Shown here piece by piece: positions 33,964 through 47,000 of a stretch of DNA of 64,000 nucleotides (position 1 is its first letter; each line of letters begins with the position of its first letter). Under the pieces are notes generated by a model that worked only from the letters and a program-made list of their open reading frames with translations, had not been told where the DNA came from and made no database searches. Location: NCBI GenBank assembly GCA_001179505.1, contig CDMY01000456.1, positions 282,799 to 346,798 on the forward strand. Reading direction: 5' to 3'. A program made the translations under genes and the position numbers. This DNA comes from Vitrella brassicaformis. Its lineage: Eukaryota > Sar > Vitrellaceae.

Positions 33964-35692
33964 ATGCCGGCTTGTATGGAGGCTGCCGGTGCCCTGGCGT
34001 TCACCCTCGACGGGCAGAAAGTGGTTGTGAAGGCCGCCGATGTCGATCCGTCGCTCCCGCTCGCGTCGTTCCTCCGCTCACATCTCGGCTGCCACAACGT
34101 CAAAGTGGCCTGTGGAGAGGGAGGTGAGCACGCGACATCGCAATGCAATGCACTGTGTGCTGGTGCCGGGTGTGTGTGTGTGTGTGGTTGAACAGGGTGC
34201 GGCGCGTGCACTGTGCTGCTGGAGCGGCAGGACCCTTCGACCAAGGCCATTGAGCGCCACACCGCCCTGTCGTGCATCAAGCCACTGCCCTCTGTCCACG
34301 GCTGGAACGTCACGACGGCCAAGGGGCTCAAGGACCGCAGCGGCGCCCTGCACAAGAGGATGGAAACACTCAACGCGGCACAGTGCGGGTGGGTGAGCCG
34401 GCCGGGCAGGATCAGGCGGACAATGAAAGGCGTGTGTCGCTGTCTGTGTCTGTGTGTCTGTTTGTCTAGGTACTGCACACCTGGTTTCGTTGTCAGCCTT
34501 TATGACACGCTGACGTCGGCGGGTGGCGACCTGACGACCGACCGGCTCAAGGGAGAGCTGGACGGAAACCTGTGCAGATGTACAGGTGGGTCTACTGGAT
34601 GGGTGGGGAAATGAAATGGTCACACACCACATACCGCTCCGCTCCCTCTTTCAGGCTACCGGTCCATCCTCGACGTATGCAAGAGCTTCTGCACCGACGC
34701 ACCGGCCCACCTGAGGCCGACCACACCCGACATCGAAGACGCCATCCCCCCTTGCAAATGGCCCACACCCGTCCCGCAGCCCCTCCCATCCACCCCTCCC
34801 CCCCTCCTCAAGAACGCCTCCCTCACCTGGCACACCCCCAGCAGCCTCGCCGAGCTGCACAGCATTTTTCGCTCGCTGCGGCAGGACGGCAAGGTGCGCC
34901 TGGTGGGCCACAACACGTCCGTGTGCTGGCAGGAGAAGGCGAAAGAGGAGGAGTGCGTCATTTCCCTGGAGAGGGTGGAAGAGCTGGCAGGGATTCACGT
35001 GACCGAGAGGGCGATCCGCGTGGGCGGACAGGCGACCATCAGCGAGCTGATATCGGTCATCGACAAGGAGGCGACCAAGACGGCGACGTACGCCGCGCTG
35101 TCCGCCCACCTGAGGCACACCGGCAGCAAGCAGCTCAGGAACGAGGGCACAGTCGCGGGCAATCTGATGCTCGTCAAGACGATGGCCTTCCCATCGGATA
35201 TCGCTCCCCTCCTGCTGGCCTGGGGCTGCCGCATTGAGTACATCGACCTCGACGCACCAACACCGTCGGCAGCACAGACACAAATGGTGGATCTGGAGGC
35301 ATTTCTCGTCGCCGATGCGCCCAAGATGGCTCTCATCGTCGCCATCGTGCTGGACAAGCAGAATGAGGGCGCCTTCTTCCGCTCGTATCGCACTGCAATG
35401 CGCAAGCACTACGCACACGCGACAGGTGGGAAATGGCGAAATGACAACACGAAGACAGCCAGAGGTCCATCCAACGAGCACATGCGTCTTGTGTTGTCTT
35501 GTGTGCAGCCAATGCTGCATTCTGGTGTGAGTTTTCTCCCTCGTCTTCCGGCGTGGTGTCTGCGGTGCGGCTGGTGGCTGGGGCGGTGAGCGACCGGCCG
35601 CAGCGGGCACGCCAGACCGAGGCCTTCCTGCTCGAACAGGGCCTCACCAACAAGACGGTGACGAGGGCCATCGAGATGCTCACGGAAGAGGT

Positions 35693-35731
<39 letters not shown>

Positions 35732-38700
35732 CATTAGTGCGTCGTGTGTGGATGGATGGATGGATGTGTCCACTCACTCACTCAGGTCACCATCGGAGCA
35801 TCGTCCCATGACAGCGAGTCCTATCGCAAGTCGCTGCTGGCCGGCTACCTCTACCGCTTCCTTCTCGAGTGCATCAACCGACATGACAACACCCGCACCA
35901 GCACCCCCTCCCCCAGCAGCACCAGCACCCACTCAACAACAACAGCCGACACCGGTCACCTCAACGGCACCACACACACAGACACAGACACGGACCCTGA
36001 CACTGACATCGACAGAGAGGGAGGAGGTGCCCGGATATGGCAGCCACTGGCCAAGCCAGACAACGAGAGGCTTGTCACGGGAGACGCCAAGTACACTGGT
36101 GATGTGGCGATGGACAAGAGGGCGCTGTATGGTGCGTACGTGACGAGCGAGCATGCAAAGGCGACTCTGCTGAGGGTGGATGGGAGCGAGGCCATGAGGG
36201 TCGATGGCGTGGTGGACATCGTGACCAGTGAGGACTTCACCCTCAACCGCATGATCAACACAGGTCGGTGGCTGGGGCAGTGAGTCAGTCGTCCTTGACC
36301 CACACAAAGTGTGGTGGTTGTGGTGGTTTCACGTGAAATTGGTCAGTGACCGCGTGGGACACGAATCTGCTCGAGAGTGTGGTGCCGATTGGGGGTCAGT
36401 CTCGCTTCGTCGGCCAGCCTGTCGCCCTGGTGCTCGCCGCCACCGAAGACACCGCACGCAAAGCCGCACACGTCGTCAAAGTACATACCCTCCCGGCACC
36501 GAGAGAGAAGGAGGGAGGGAGGGAGGGATCTCACAAGCCCACACACTCTCTCCTTCCCCACTTGTGTGTGGCTGTGCAGGTGGAGTGGGCTGACATCCAG
36601 ACACCAGTAGTGACGATCGCGCAAGCCATGGCCGCCAAGAGGGAGTACAAGAAAATGTTTGAGGGCAGGAAAGGCGACATCGCACCGTTCGAGGCCGTCT
36701 TCAGCAGCAGAGGCACAGCCGACCTGCAAGTCGTCAAAGGCAAAGTGGACTGCGGCAGCCAGGTAGGAGCATCCAGAAGGGATACCACAGACGGGGAGAG
36801 GGTTTCCTTACTGTCGTCGCGTGTGTTGTGTTGTTATGTGTCGATCAGTTGCATTTCTACCTGGAGCCGCAGGTGGCTGTGGCATGTCCCGACGAGGACG
36901 GCCGCATGACGGTGCACACCGCCACACAGGGGCCGCAGTACGTCCACGAGGTCAGCCCATTAATGCATCGAAAACACGGCCATGGCCATTCTGCGCCCGC
37001 ATGTCTGTCTGTCTGTATCCTGGACACTCAGAATGTCGCGCTGGCACTGGGCCTCCCCCAGCACAAAGTCGACGTCCGACTCAGGTGCGGCAGATGGGCA
37101 CGCAAACAATTAGCGGTGGGCATCCGTGTCTGTCTGTGTCTGTATAGGCGTCTGGGTGGCGGTTTCGGGGGCAAGTCGACTGGCTCGGTGCCAGTGGCCA
37201 TCATGGCGGCCGTTGCGGCGAGAAAGGCAGGCCGTCCGGTCCACGTCAGCCCCACTCGCCATCAAGACGCAGCCATGACCGGCGGCAGGTCAGTCAGTCA
37301 GTCAGTCAGACACACTGGGCCACAAACAGGCAGACACAAGCGTGCATGTGCCTGCCATTCACTGTGTGTTGTGTGTTGGTTCAGAGAGGAGATCGAGTTG
37401 GACTACGAGGCGGCCTTCGACCGTTCCGGCCGCATTCACGCCATCAGGGCCTCGGTGCACGTCAACTGCGGCTGTGCCGGCAATCTCGCATACATGTGCG
37501 GCAAATACGTAAGCACACCCGGTCCGGACTGTGCTGTGGTGTGGTACATGACTGACATGATCAACCAGCGCGTTCCATTCAGATTGCGGAGTTCCTCGAG
37601 CAGGCCTACGAGCTGCAGAACTTCTACCTGCTCTCCAAGCTGTGGATAACGGACCTCCCCATGCGGATGCCCGTGAGAGCACCAGGCGGCCTCCCCGCCG
37701 CCCTCGCCATCGAGACCATCCTCGACCACATTGCCTCATCCCTCTCACTCGACCAGGCGGACGTCAGGCGCGCCAACCACCTCACGGAAACGAGCTTGAC
37801 GTCGGCCATGTACGTCAACGGCGAGATGGCAGCCGCGCCCCGGCAGCTGACGGTGCCGGTGCAGATTGCGAGGATCCACGACGAGGTGTGCGCTTCGAGT
37901 GAGTGGGGGCGGCGTGTGGCCGAGGTGGCGGCGTTCAACAAGGCTCATCGGTGGCGCAAGAGGGGTCTGGGATTGATGGGGCTGCGGTTCCCGCGCCCCC
38001 TGTTCGCGAGCAACGCCGTCATCAACGTGCACGTCGATGGGACGGTGCTGCTCCACCATGAGGGTGTCGAGATGGGTCAGGGCCTGCATGTCAAGGTCAT
38101 CCAGGTACTGACTGCAGTAGCTGAGCTCGTAATGCCACAGCATAGATAGACATAGACGTGTGTGCAAGTATTCTCCGTCTGTGACTTATGGATCGGCCAT
38201 AGGTTGCCTGCGACACCCTCGGTACGCGGCTGTTCGGTTACCCTCTCCCGGCGTCGCTCGTCCGGTCCGCCGACTTCGCCACTGAGTTCATGTATGTGAG
38301 CAACCAAGACGTCTGTTTGTTGGACCTTCATGTCATTCGCTGGCTGCACCATGATGTGTCCTGTCCGTCCGTCCGTCTGTCTGTGTGTATTGTGTCCTGC
38401 CTGCCTGCCTGCTGCAGGCCGAACCCGTGGCTGACGGCCGCGTCAAGCACCTCCGAGCGCATGTGCTTCGCCATGCAGGACGCAGCAAACAGGATGGCAG
38501 AAAAGCTAATGCCCTTCGTCAACCAGGTCAGCTCCACACACACATACTGGTACCCCCACACCCACCCCACTTTCAGCACACGACATCAGTCAGTGTGTTG
38601 TGGCTGCATGCTGTGGTGTGTGTGTTCAGGAGAGCGCCGATGGACAAGTGGCGGAGCGGTGGAAGGAGGTGATCTTGGCGGCAAATGGTGCGAAGGTGAA

Positions 38701-39673
38701 TCTCCAGCAGCAGGGTGAGTGGCGGCCGTCCAGCGGCAATGTCATCGACTTCTATGACACGTATGGCGGCACCGTGGCAGAGGTGAGATACATAACTTAC
38801 ATGATTGCATATGGAGAGGGAGAGGGGAGAGGAGAGATCGATTGCTGTGTCATACGGTTGGCTCTATATGCGGTGTGTGTAGGTCGAGATCGATGTGTTG
38901 ACGGGGGAGCACTCCGTCCGCGCTTTTCATATGTCTTACGACTGCGGAAAGTGAGCTCCTGGACACACACATACACACACACGCACACGCTGTCTCGACC
39001 GGTCTGTCTGTTGTGTGTGCAGGTCTATCAACCCATTGGTCGACATTGGCCAAGCAGAAGGAGCGGCAATCATGGTGAGCTGACTGAGCCCCCAACCACA
39101 CCACACGCATTGACAGAGAATGCATCCCACCCCACCCCACCCATGTGTGTCTGTCTGTCTGTCTCTGTGTGGATCTCCGTCCGTCCATCTCTTGATCCAT
39201 CCATCCATCCACAAGGGTCAGGGCTTCTGCACGAGTGAGCAGGTCACATGGGACGCCACCGGGCGACTCATCAACGACGGCACCTGGATGTACAAACCAC
39301 CACTCGCCCCAGACATGCCCACGTACACAACACAACACAACACACCACACCACACACCCCAACACACATCTACTGATTCCTCTCTGTGCATATGTGTGTG
39401 TGAGTGCACTGCAGTGACTTCCGCGTCCATCTGCTGGACAACAGTGCCTTCCCCGGCGGCTTCGCCAGCAGCAAAGCGACGGGCGAGCCGCCACTTCTCG
39501 GCAGCGTGTCGATCTTCCTGGCCATCCAGCAGGCCATCCGCAGCGCGAGATCTGACGCCGGTGAGGAAGGGTTCTTCACGCTGTCCACCCCCGCCACGTG
39601 TGCCAAGATACAGCAGTCGTGCGGCACCAAGATTGAGGATATGACCGTCGAGGCGGCCAAGAGAGGGGAGTGA
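33964..39673 (+). CDS. Aldehyde oxidase/xanthine dehydrogenase family molybdo-flavoenzyme
   Basis: Large cytosolic-type enzyme that hydroxylates aldehydes or heterocycles. ATG 33964. First [2Fe-2S] motif VACGEGGCGACTVLL (about 34105-34225), second QCGYCTPGF with NLCRCTGYRSI (about 34380-34680). The FAD domain carries GTVAGNLMLVKTMAFPSDI (about 35145-35200). The molybdopterin domain begins near 36025 and has GQPVALVLA, HFYLEPQVAVACP (about 36850), LGGGFGGKSTGSVPVA (about 37145) and HHEGVEMGQGLHVKVIQ (about 38055). The catalytic Glu motif SSKATGEPPLLGS is at about 39470. No signal peptide. The Glu before the HFYLE motif in xanthine dehydrogenase is Leu here (SQLHFYLE), and the helix that carries the substrate Arg reads IAEFLEQAYELQN without it, so purine oxidation is doubtful and an aldehyde oxidase-like substrate range more likely. 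About 20 exons; stop at 39671-39673. Length about 1,330 residues, as expected. Confidence 0.85.
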
Positions 39674-40226
39674 TCGATCAGCTGGACGGGCAGCGAGTTG
39701 CGAACTTTATTCGTTCGTGCAGCGTGCAGCGCGGTGAGGTGCACGGACACGTGTGTGTGTGTGTGTGTGTGTGTCCCTGCGCTCGATCTGAGTTGCCCCC
39801 GAATATGGGTCGGGTGACTGGAGGATCCATAGGATACATTACATGGTCAGTCACAGACGGCCGCTTTGTGGCACGCATGCAGCACAACACAGCGTCTCCA
39901 TGTAATGTCATCAGCTACACACAGACACAGACAGAAAAAAGATCGTCGGCCAGGGATCGCACAACCACTGGCATCCGTGTGCATGAGATGAGTGTTTGGG
40001 TGTGTCCACGCGCTGCTGCACACGCGCATTCATCAATTTCGCAAACCCTACGCACAACTAGGGTTTAACTGAGCACCTCAGCCGCCGCCCCGCCCCCCTG
40101 CAATGGGGAAAAAGCCTCGCAGCGCAGCGACAAGGAGCCAATTGGAAACCCACAAACCCACACGCACTGACTTCTGCTTCGCCCCACACCACACACACCA
40201 CGCTCCCTCCCTCCCTCCGTCTGTCT
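39674..40226. other. Tail-to-tail spacer
   Basis: About 550 bases between convergent genes, with a (TG)n run at 39751-39774 and CA runs near 39914-39928 and 40188-40202. No gene seen. Confidence 0.4.
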
Positions 40227-41738
40227 TTATGTGGCGGCATCATAGCGCCACTGTCTGAGCTCTCTGTACATCTTGAGGACAAACTGGCCCGCCGGTGTGG
40301 CCCGGCGGCTGAGCACCTGCTGCCTGTATGCCGGAGGCAGAAGCGGGTTGCCCAGGGAGACCCAGTGGTGCGACATCTCTGCAGTTAGTTGATATTATGG
40401 CACACCACACAAGAGACACAGACACAGAGGCACACGCACCCCTCTGTGGGTCATCATGTCTCGGGTGTATGTCTGACCCGCAACGCACCTGGCGGCAGAA
40501 CCAGGGGAAACGCCGCGGGTGCGAAGGCGATGTCTGCGCGCACACACACACACACACACACATCATCCACACCCACACAAACAATATTGTAAGGCAGACC
40601 AGCAGCCGACGGGCAGGTGGTCAGCGAGAAACTGCCGGCCGTCAGCGAGCAGCGCCTCCACCTTGGCGAAGGCCTCGTCGACCGCCGCTCGATGTGGGAC
40701 CTCCTTGGCCTTCAAGCTGCGGCACAGCTGACCTAGGATGCCGTAGCTTGCTTGATGAACGGATGCACACAGACAGACAGACAGACAAACAGAGAGACAC
40801 AGAGAGAGGGGTNNNNNNNNNNNNNNNNNNNNNNNNNNNNNNNNNNNNNNNNNNNNNNNNNNNNNNNNNNNNNNNNNNNNNNNNNNNNNNNNNNNNNNNN
40901 NNNNNNNNNNNNNNNNNNNNNNNNNNNNNNNNNNNNNNNNNNNNNNNNNNNNNNNNNNNNNNNNNNNNNNNNNNNNNNNNNNNNNNNNNNNNNNNNNNNN
41001 NNNNNNNNNNNNNNNNNNNNNNNNNNNNNNNNNNNNNNNNNNNNNNNNNNNNNNNNNNNNNNNNNNNNNNNNNNNNNNNNNNNNNNNNNNNNNNNNNNNN
41101 NNNNNNNNNNNNGGGGGGGTTGAGAGAGACATGTGTGTGTGCGTGTGGCCGTGTGGGTGTTTATGCGGACGTATGGCGAGCCACTTCCAGATGGATGTGA
41201 CCTCTGTGTGCAGCGCCACACACAGGACGAGCAGGCGGCCGGAGGGGGCCGTGTCCAGCAGGCCGTAGCACAACCGCAAAGTTGTCGTCAAAATACGTCT
41301 CTGATGCACACACACACACACACCTACCTCTGTCTCTCTCTCTTTCTGTATATGTGTGTGTATGTGTGTGTGTGTGTGAGTGTGTGTGTACCTTACCTAG
41401 GTCAGTGGCCTCCTTGTTCGGGAATAGCCATGACGCCTGCCTGCCGTGGTGCTCAGCCAGATATGTCAAGATGCCCGTGCTGTCCGGCACAGACGCCCCT
41501 ACACACACACACACACGCACACACACATCCACACCTCTGTCTCTCTTTGCCACACACACTCACACGAGAGCGACTATTCTGCCTGATGCACACCGTTGGC
41601 AGCCACCATATATGGCGCGGCGGCGTAGGTGCCGTGGCTGACGGCCGTGATGGCGGGCTTGAAGTTGCTGGTGCCGTATGCCGTCTCGCTGTAGGCCACC
41701 CCTGAGGCATCCAGTGCCCAACGCGCCTGTGTAGCATC

Positions 41739-41774
<36 letters not shown>

Positions 41775-42191
41775 TTCCTGTGTGTGTGTGTGTGTGTGGT
41801 GGCGTGCCTTGTCGCAGAAGTGGGAGTGGTTGAGGTGGTGCTTCCCATCGATGGGCTTTGGCGGCGACGTGACGCCAAACACCCTGGTCGTCACACAGAC
41901 AGACAGACACCGACCCACAAAGCATTCACATCCATCATCCTCCACAGCATAGGACAGCCCCTCCTGTGTGCCATTTCTTTCCTGAACTGACCATTTCAGC
42001 ACGAGATTGTGCGCCTGCACGGCCCATCTGCCGCCCATCATGACCCAGAACCCAGTGAAGACGAGGCCGAAGCGCGTCACGCCATAGCCCCACAGAAGCT
42101 CCAGCCACCGAGCGATGAACATGACCCGCGGCGAGCTGATGAAGCCCGGCGGCTCGTGGTTGGGCTCGTCCGTGGGATCGGTCGGTCGCAT
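40227..42191 (-). CDS. Glutathione S-transferase-like protein, with assembly gap
   Basis: ATG 42191. A hydrophobic N-terminal exon (LLWGYGVTRFGLVFTGFWVM) precedes a thioredoxin-like GST N-domain: NHSHFCDKARWALDASGVAY, ITAVSHGTYAAAPYMVAANG and SVPDSTGILTYLAEHHGRQA (Ser/Asp of the glutathione site). Helical C-domain exons follow on both sides of a 300-base gap: ASYGILGQLCRSLKAKEVPH, KVEALLADGRQFLADHLP, IAFAPAAFPLVLP, and the end MYRELRQWRYDAAT at a TAA at 40227-40229. The exon beside the gap (41290-41160) reads best if the frame changes inside it, so the local sequence may have an error. The intron at 41727-41807 starts with GC, not GT. GST class and substrate are unclear. A membrane anchor is possible from the N-terminus. 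Confidence 0.68.
40813..41112. other. Assembly gap, 300 N
   Basis: Exactly 300 N, flanked by GAGAGGGGT on the left and a G run on the right. It lies inside an intron of the GST-like gene, so coding loss is probably small. Confidence 0.97.
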
Positions 42192-42466
42192 TGTGCACTC
42201 ACTGCGACCGCCTTGATTCTGCAATATAGTGTGATTCTGTGAGGATGCCCGAGCCTGATGCGGTGTGGTGGTGGTGGGCGGGGCAGTGGCGGGGTATTCC
42301 TCGCAATCAACCATGTGTGCCTGCCCTTCGGGCAGGCCTGTCCGTAAGGAGATCGGCAGCAGAGGCTCGCAGGAAGGCCACACACGCAGCCAGCAAGCGG
42401 GGTCCTCTTGACAGGGTTCGAAACCCTGAAGCCCCACAAACCCTTCGAGAGTGGAAGCGGGCTTTC
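42192..42466. promoter_or_regulatory. Head-to-head promoter region
   Basis: 275 bases between ATGs of the GST-like gene (-) and the gene at 42467 (+). A palindromic CAGGGTTTCGAACCCTG-like stem (minus strand) occurs at about 42412-42428; see the rejected tRNA note. Confidence 0.4.
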
Positions 42467-43127
42467 ATGAGCTCCCGGCAGCATAAGCGGGGCGCTGGCA
42501 AGTCGCCTCCGAAGGAGGCTGGCCTTACAAAGAGGGCCCGCATGGACCGAGATGAGTCTGACGACGGCGAGTGTGGCGACGATGACGATGAGATGGCATC
42601 GGCCGAGGAGGCTGCAGCAGCATTAGATGACCAGGTAGGGTACGCGTACGGCCGATACATCGATCGATCTATCCATGTGGCGGGCGGGTGTCATCAAATG
42701 CACTTGTGTGGGGCACTGTGGGCTCTGTTGGTTGGTTTATGTGTAGGAGTATGACGTGATCGAACCGATCTGTATGTTTCCGATGCACGGGGACGCGACG
42801 TGTGTCTTGAAAGAGAACACACACATGGATGGATCGTCGTCCCCCTATCAGACACACAGATACACCCATGTGGCTTTACCCATCACTCAACCCGGGATTC
42901 CCCCCGGCCACCCACTGGCATGCACCATGTTGATCAACCAACCGAAAAATGCAGCTTCCGACGATATGGGTCACTCACGGCAACAACAGAGAAGCGCATT
43001 CCGTCTCCAATTCCTTCCCTTCATCAGCGAGGCACACACCATGTCACAGACACCCGACCAGTACCGACCAGCCATCGACCCGACCCATCTATCGGCAAGC
43101 CAGCGAGGCGACGAGCGACCAAGCTAA
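42467..43127 (+). CDS. Small hypothetical protein with acidic N-terminal segment
   Basis: ATG 42467 gives MSSRQHKRGAGKSPPKEAG, then a basic patch (LTKRARM) and an acidic run (DRDESDDGECGDDDDEMA), a nuclear-protein-like composition. An intron (about 42635-42747, ending TTTATGTGTAG) leads in frame to EYDVIEPICMFPMHGDATCV. The frame continues to TAA 43125-43127, but the part after about 42855 is low in character and may be non-coding beyond another donor. No domain recognised. Confidence 0.45.
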
Positions 43128-44052
43128 GCTGTACAATCGACGAACCACGCACGGCAGATAGACACACAGAGAGAAATACACAGACACACACATGTACAGG
43201 TAAACTTCTATCTCATCACCCGCGGCTCCCCCTCATAAACAGACACACACACACACACACGGACACAGCAAGAATGCAGCGGGCACAAGTAAGTGCCGCC
43301 GCCCGTCTGTTCGTTCAGGCTGACAATCACTCATCAGCAAGTGGATCAAAATTGGAATGAACGAACGAGCTATAAATTCATTGGCAAGAATCCCCTTCCT
43401 CCTTGTCCTCGCCGGCCTCCCTGTCAAAACCAACTTAGCGGCCGGCGTATATAAAGTGATGAATGAGCCGCCGGCCGAGGCCACGCGGCCTCTGAACACA
43501 CAGCCCAACACACGACATCACTCGGACCGAAACCCTCCCAGGATCGTGGGGGAAAAATCCGTTCCGACGCATCTCGTTTGTTGTTTGCAGTGAACACTTC
43601 CTATCGGAATGTCACTGCTGAGCGATCTCTCTCTCTCCCCATCTGGTTATTCCTCGTGTGCCCCCTACTACACGGAAATAATTTCCCCTTCCCCACACAT
43701 GTGCTGGTTGGTGCTGCAGACGTTCAAATGTCCGCCGCGGTAGATAGATGTGCGTGTGTGCATATGTATCCTCCCGCCGTGTGCTACATCAATCGAAAAG
43801 CCACCGAGTGCTCCCTCCCTCCTTACTACCAAAGTGAGTGACGTGACTCCAGCCAGCCGTGTGTAGTGAGTGCACCCCACTCCCCAGACGTGGCCAAAAT
43901 GACACATAACAACAAAACCCCATCCACACAGTCATTGTCTCTCCCTCTTTGCAGCAACCAGACACCACACCAGAAAAATCCCGCCACAATCATCGTGTCA
44001 AGACATCCATCACCCACACCACACCACACCAGACAGAATCACATCACCATCA
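43128..44052. other. Spacer with a doubtful small open frame
   Basis: About 925 bases. The plus strand holds an open frame at 43357-43593 starting MNERAINSLARIPFLLVLAG, a signal-peptide-like beginning, possibly spliced via GTTTGCAG at 43590 to a frame ending at 43841. However, a TATATAAA element sits inside it at 43448-43455, which would instead suggest a promoter. I see no homology. Around 43240-43262 is a CA run. Confidence 0.25.
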
Positions 44053-47000
44053 TCAAAGCGGGGGGCCCGGGCCTGCCTGCATCCCATCCATCCCATGCAC
44101 CCCCTCCATCCCCTGCATCTGCCCCTCCCACCGAAACCCAAACGTCGTCATCCTCCGACCATCGTCCACACCGCCGCAATCGCCCTGGTGACCTGGCGCC
44201 ATGCCGCTGATGGGGGGAGGGTAGGGGGAGTAGGGGGGCGGGGGCGATCGCGAGGCGTCCCGGTGATGCAGGAAGCCACAGTGGTCGTAGTGGGGGCGCA
44301 GCGGGGGCAGCCGGTGATGGTGCCTCTCTATGTGTGGAGGGTATGGGGAGGGAGGGGGCGACACCATCATCATCTGCTGACCCCCATCACCTTCACCTTC
44401 ATCCAGGCCACGCTCACACCCATCGGCAGGGCTGCCTTCAGCTGGCGAGCCCGGCGTCATCGGCCGCATGTGGGGAATCCCTCGGATGATCCACCGATCC
44501 CTCTCGCACACGGCCGCTGGGGCGAAGGGTGACAGCTGCTGCTGTGGAGCTGACGCTGCCGCCGGTGGTGGTGCTGGCGGTGGTGCTTCGGCGCGTCTCA
44601 TCGCGTCTTGGTTGGAGAGAGGGGGGAGCATATCGGAGGCGATGCTGAGGAAGGGCGAAGAGCGCGCGATTGACAGGGGGGTGTTGCGGGGGGTGTTCTC
44701 CAGTACGGGCGACTCGGGCAGAGAGTCCTTGTGTGGGTTGTGGAACAGGTGGTCCAGCGAGCCACAGGAGGGGGCGCGCCGCATCATGTAGGGGCCCCCT
44801 GCAGCAGCAACATCGCCAGCAACAAGAGCCCCAGCTGCTGCTGCAGCTGCAGCTGGCTCATCAATGTTGCCTGGAGGGAAGATCGCATACGAATCAGCGC
44901 ATCCATCCATCCATTGCTGTAAAGGGTGCAGTTCAGTTCATGTGTCTGTCGTCTCTGTCTTTCTCACGTTCTGCGGACACGCGCGGCTTCTTGACAGCAT
45001 GGGCCTTGTCGCCGGACGGCGCTGAGACCTCCGCCTCACCCCGATGGATGGGCTCTCGCTTCTTGTCTGACCACTTGCTGCCCACACCTTCATGGAACAC
45101 ACACACAGCCACACAGACAGGTCGTCGCCGTGTGTGGTGGGGGGTAAAGGGCTGGAGGGGCTTACTGCCGTATGTCATGAGCTCTCCCGCTGCCGGGTTG
45201 GTGCGCCTTTCACTTCTCAGCGGCAGCGCACCCGTCTCGATGAAGGTCGCCAGCTCATCCGCCGTCCAGTGATGCCAGTGGCAGGACCCATAACACGCCC
45301 CTGCATACACCCACACACAAACGGATAGAGAGGTATGAGTTTGTGTGTGTGTGTGCATGATGCACACACCAGTGAGGCAATAGACGAGGCAGATATCGCC
45401 CGGGGCGAGACGATCCGCACCGCCCCTCCCCCAGTCGGCAGCTGGCGAGCCGTCGGTGTCCATCGGCTGGCTGGGATGCAGCAGCGTGCATGACGGCGGA
45501 CATGGCTCGCCTGTTGCAGTCACACCCATAACATAGACACACACGCCATTGGATGTCTCCACCCACTTCACTTGAGAGTGTCTGTGCTGCTCACGTGAGG
45601 AGAGTGCCTGCAGGCAGATCCGCTGCCCTCTGTATGTGTTGATGGGCAGCATGGGGGGCTCAAAGTTCACCGTCCCATCAACAATCCGCAGCAAATCCTG
45701 AACATAACACACGCCCATCCATCTGTGCGCCGCGCCCCACCGTCCTCCTTACGATGAGTGCCTTGGATGGCAGCTGTGACGGCTGCAGGCAGGCGTCGTG
45801 AAGCACGCGGGTGACCGTGGCAATGCCCGCCTGCGACGGGGGGCTCATGCCGTCAGGGGGCCTGAATACACGCCGGCAGACACACATATAATGAGCATAT
45901 GATATGTGTGTAATGGGGTTGGCTGCGTACGGACATGATGATTCGGTTGAGAATGCCTCGTTTGGGGTCCCAGTGCAGCTCGTAGATCTCCTCTAGCAGG
46001 TCGAAGTGGCGGTAGCGGTCGTACTTGCCGCCCATCACCCGCAGCAACGCACTGAATGAATGGAATGCATCCATCACACACGAACAGAGAAAGGGGTATC
46101 CATCCAGCAAGATTCACAGTGATTGGTTGTGGTTGTGGTTAAACGTACTCGAGTCGGCTGTAGTTGGGCTCCATGGAATAAGACAGCCCCTGCAGCTCCT
46201 CCAACCATGACAACTACACAGGCACACCATACCGACCGACACCAGATCGGATCCACACGGACACGGACGACCCGTATCGTATGCAGTGCATTCCATCTTG
46301 CTATCTATCTACCATTTTCGTCTCACCATTTCGCTGGGCAGCCACTCGAACATCCGCTCCACCTCGGGATGCACCAGAATGCGCGGCATCACACTCACGT
46401 CACCACCACTGGGAGGGGTATTGGTGTTGGCTGGCGCCCTGGTGGCTGCGTACGCCGACGCGTGCAGCGTGTGAGAGGGATCAGCTGGGTCGTCGGCTGT
46501 CGGCTGCTGCTGCTGCTGCTGCTGCTGCCGTTGGGGTGCTGATGCGCCGTCATACGTGCTGCCGCTGTGGTTGGCACCCGCGTGTGGCCACCCCGCCCCC
46601 GGCCCGTCTGATTGCTGTGGTGGCGGCGGGTGGTGTTGGGTGTGTGGGGGCTGGCGCTGATTGATGAGCTCTGTGGCGCTGGATATCAGCCTCTCCTTGG
46701 CCAGCTTGACCGCCTGACGGTCCTCCTGATGACATCCCATGGGTCAGACACACAAGCCTCGGTGTCACTGACTGACCGATCGTGTGTGTGTGAGTCACAT
46801 ATATACTTTGTATTGCCTCCACGGGAGGTCTCCGACGAGCAGGTCGAGCAGGACGAAGAGCAGCGACCAGAGGTCGTCCTTGCGCCCCTGGTCCTGGTTG
46901 TTGTGCGCCGTCAGCGACGCGTAGGTCGTCGTTCCGCGGAAATCGGCATTCTCACGCTCACGCCGCACACTGGCACGCGCCACACACAGACACAGACACA

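Noticed and set aside
42405-42440. tRNA T-arm-like stem, CAGGG-TTCGAAA-CCCTG followed by AAGCCCC
   Set aside because: The 5' acceptor strand that should pair with AAGCCCC is absent about 70 bases upstream, and no D-arm or anticodon arm can be drawn. The sequence is nearly palindromic, so the match is likely chance.
43866-44210. Plus-strand Pro/His-rich open frame
   Set aside because: It overlaps the last exon of the kinase gene on minus, whose frame is continuous with upstream exons and has the better stop context; the plus frame is antisense low complexity.
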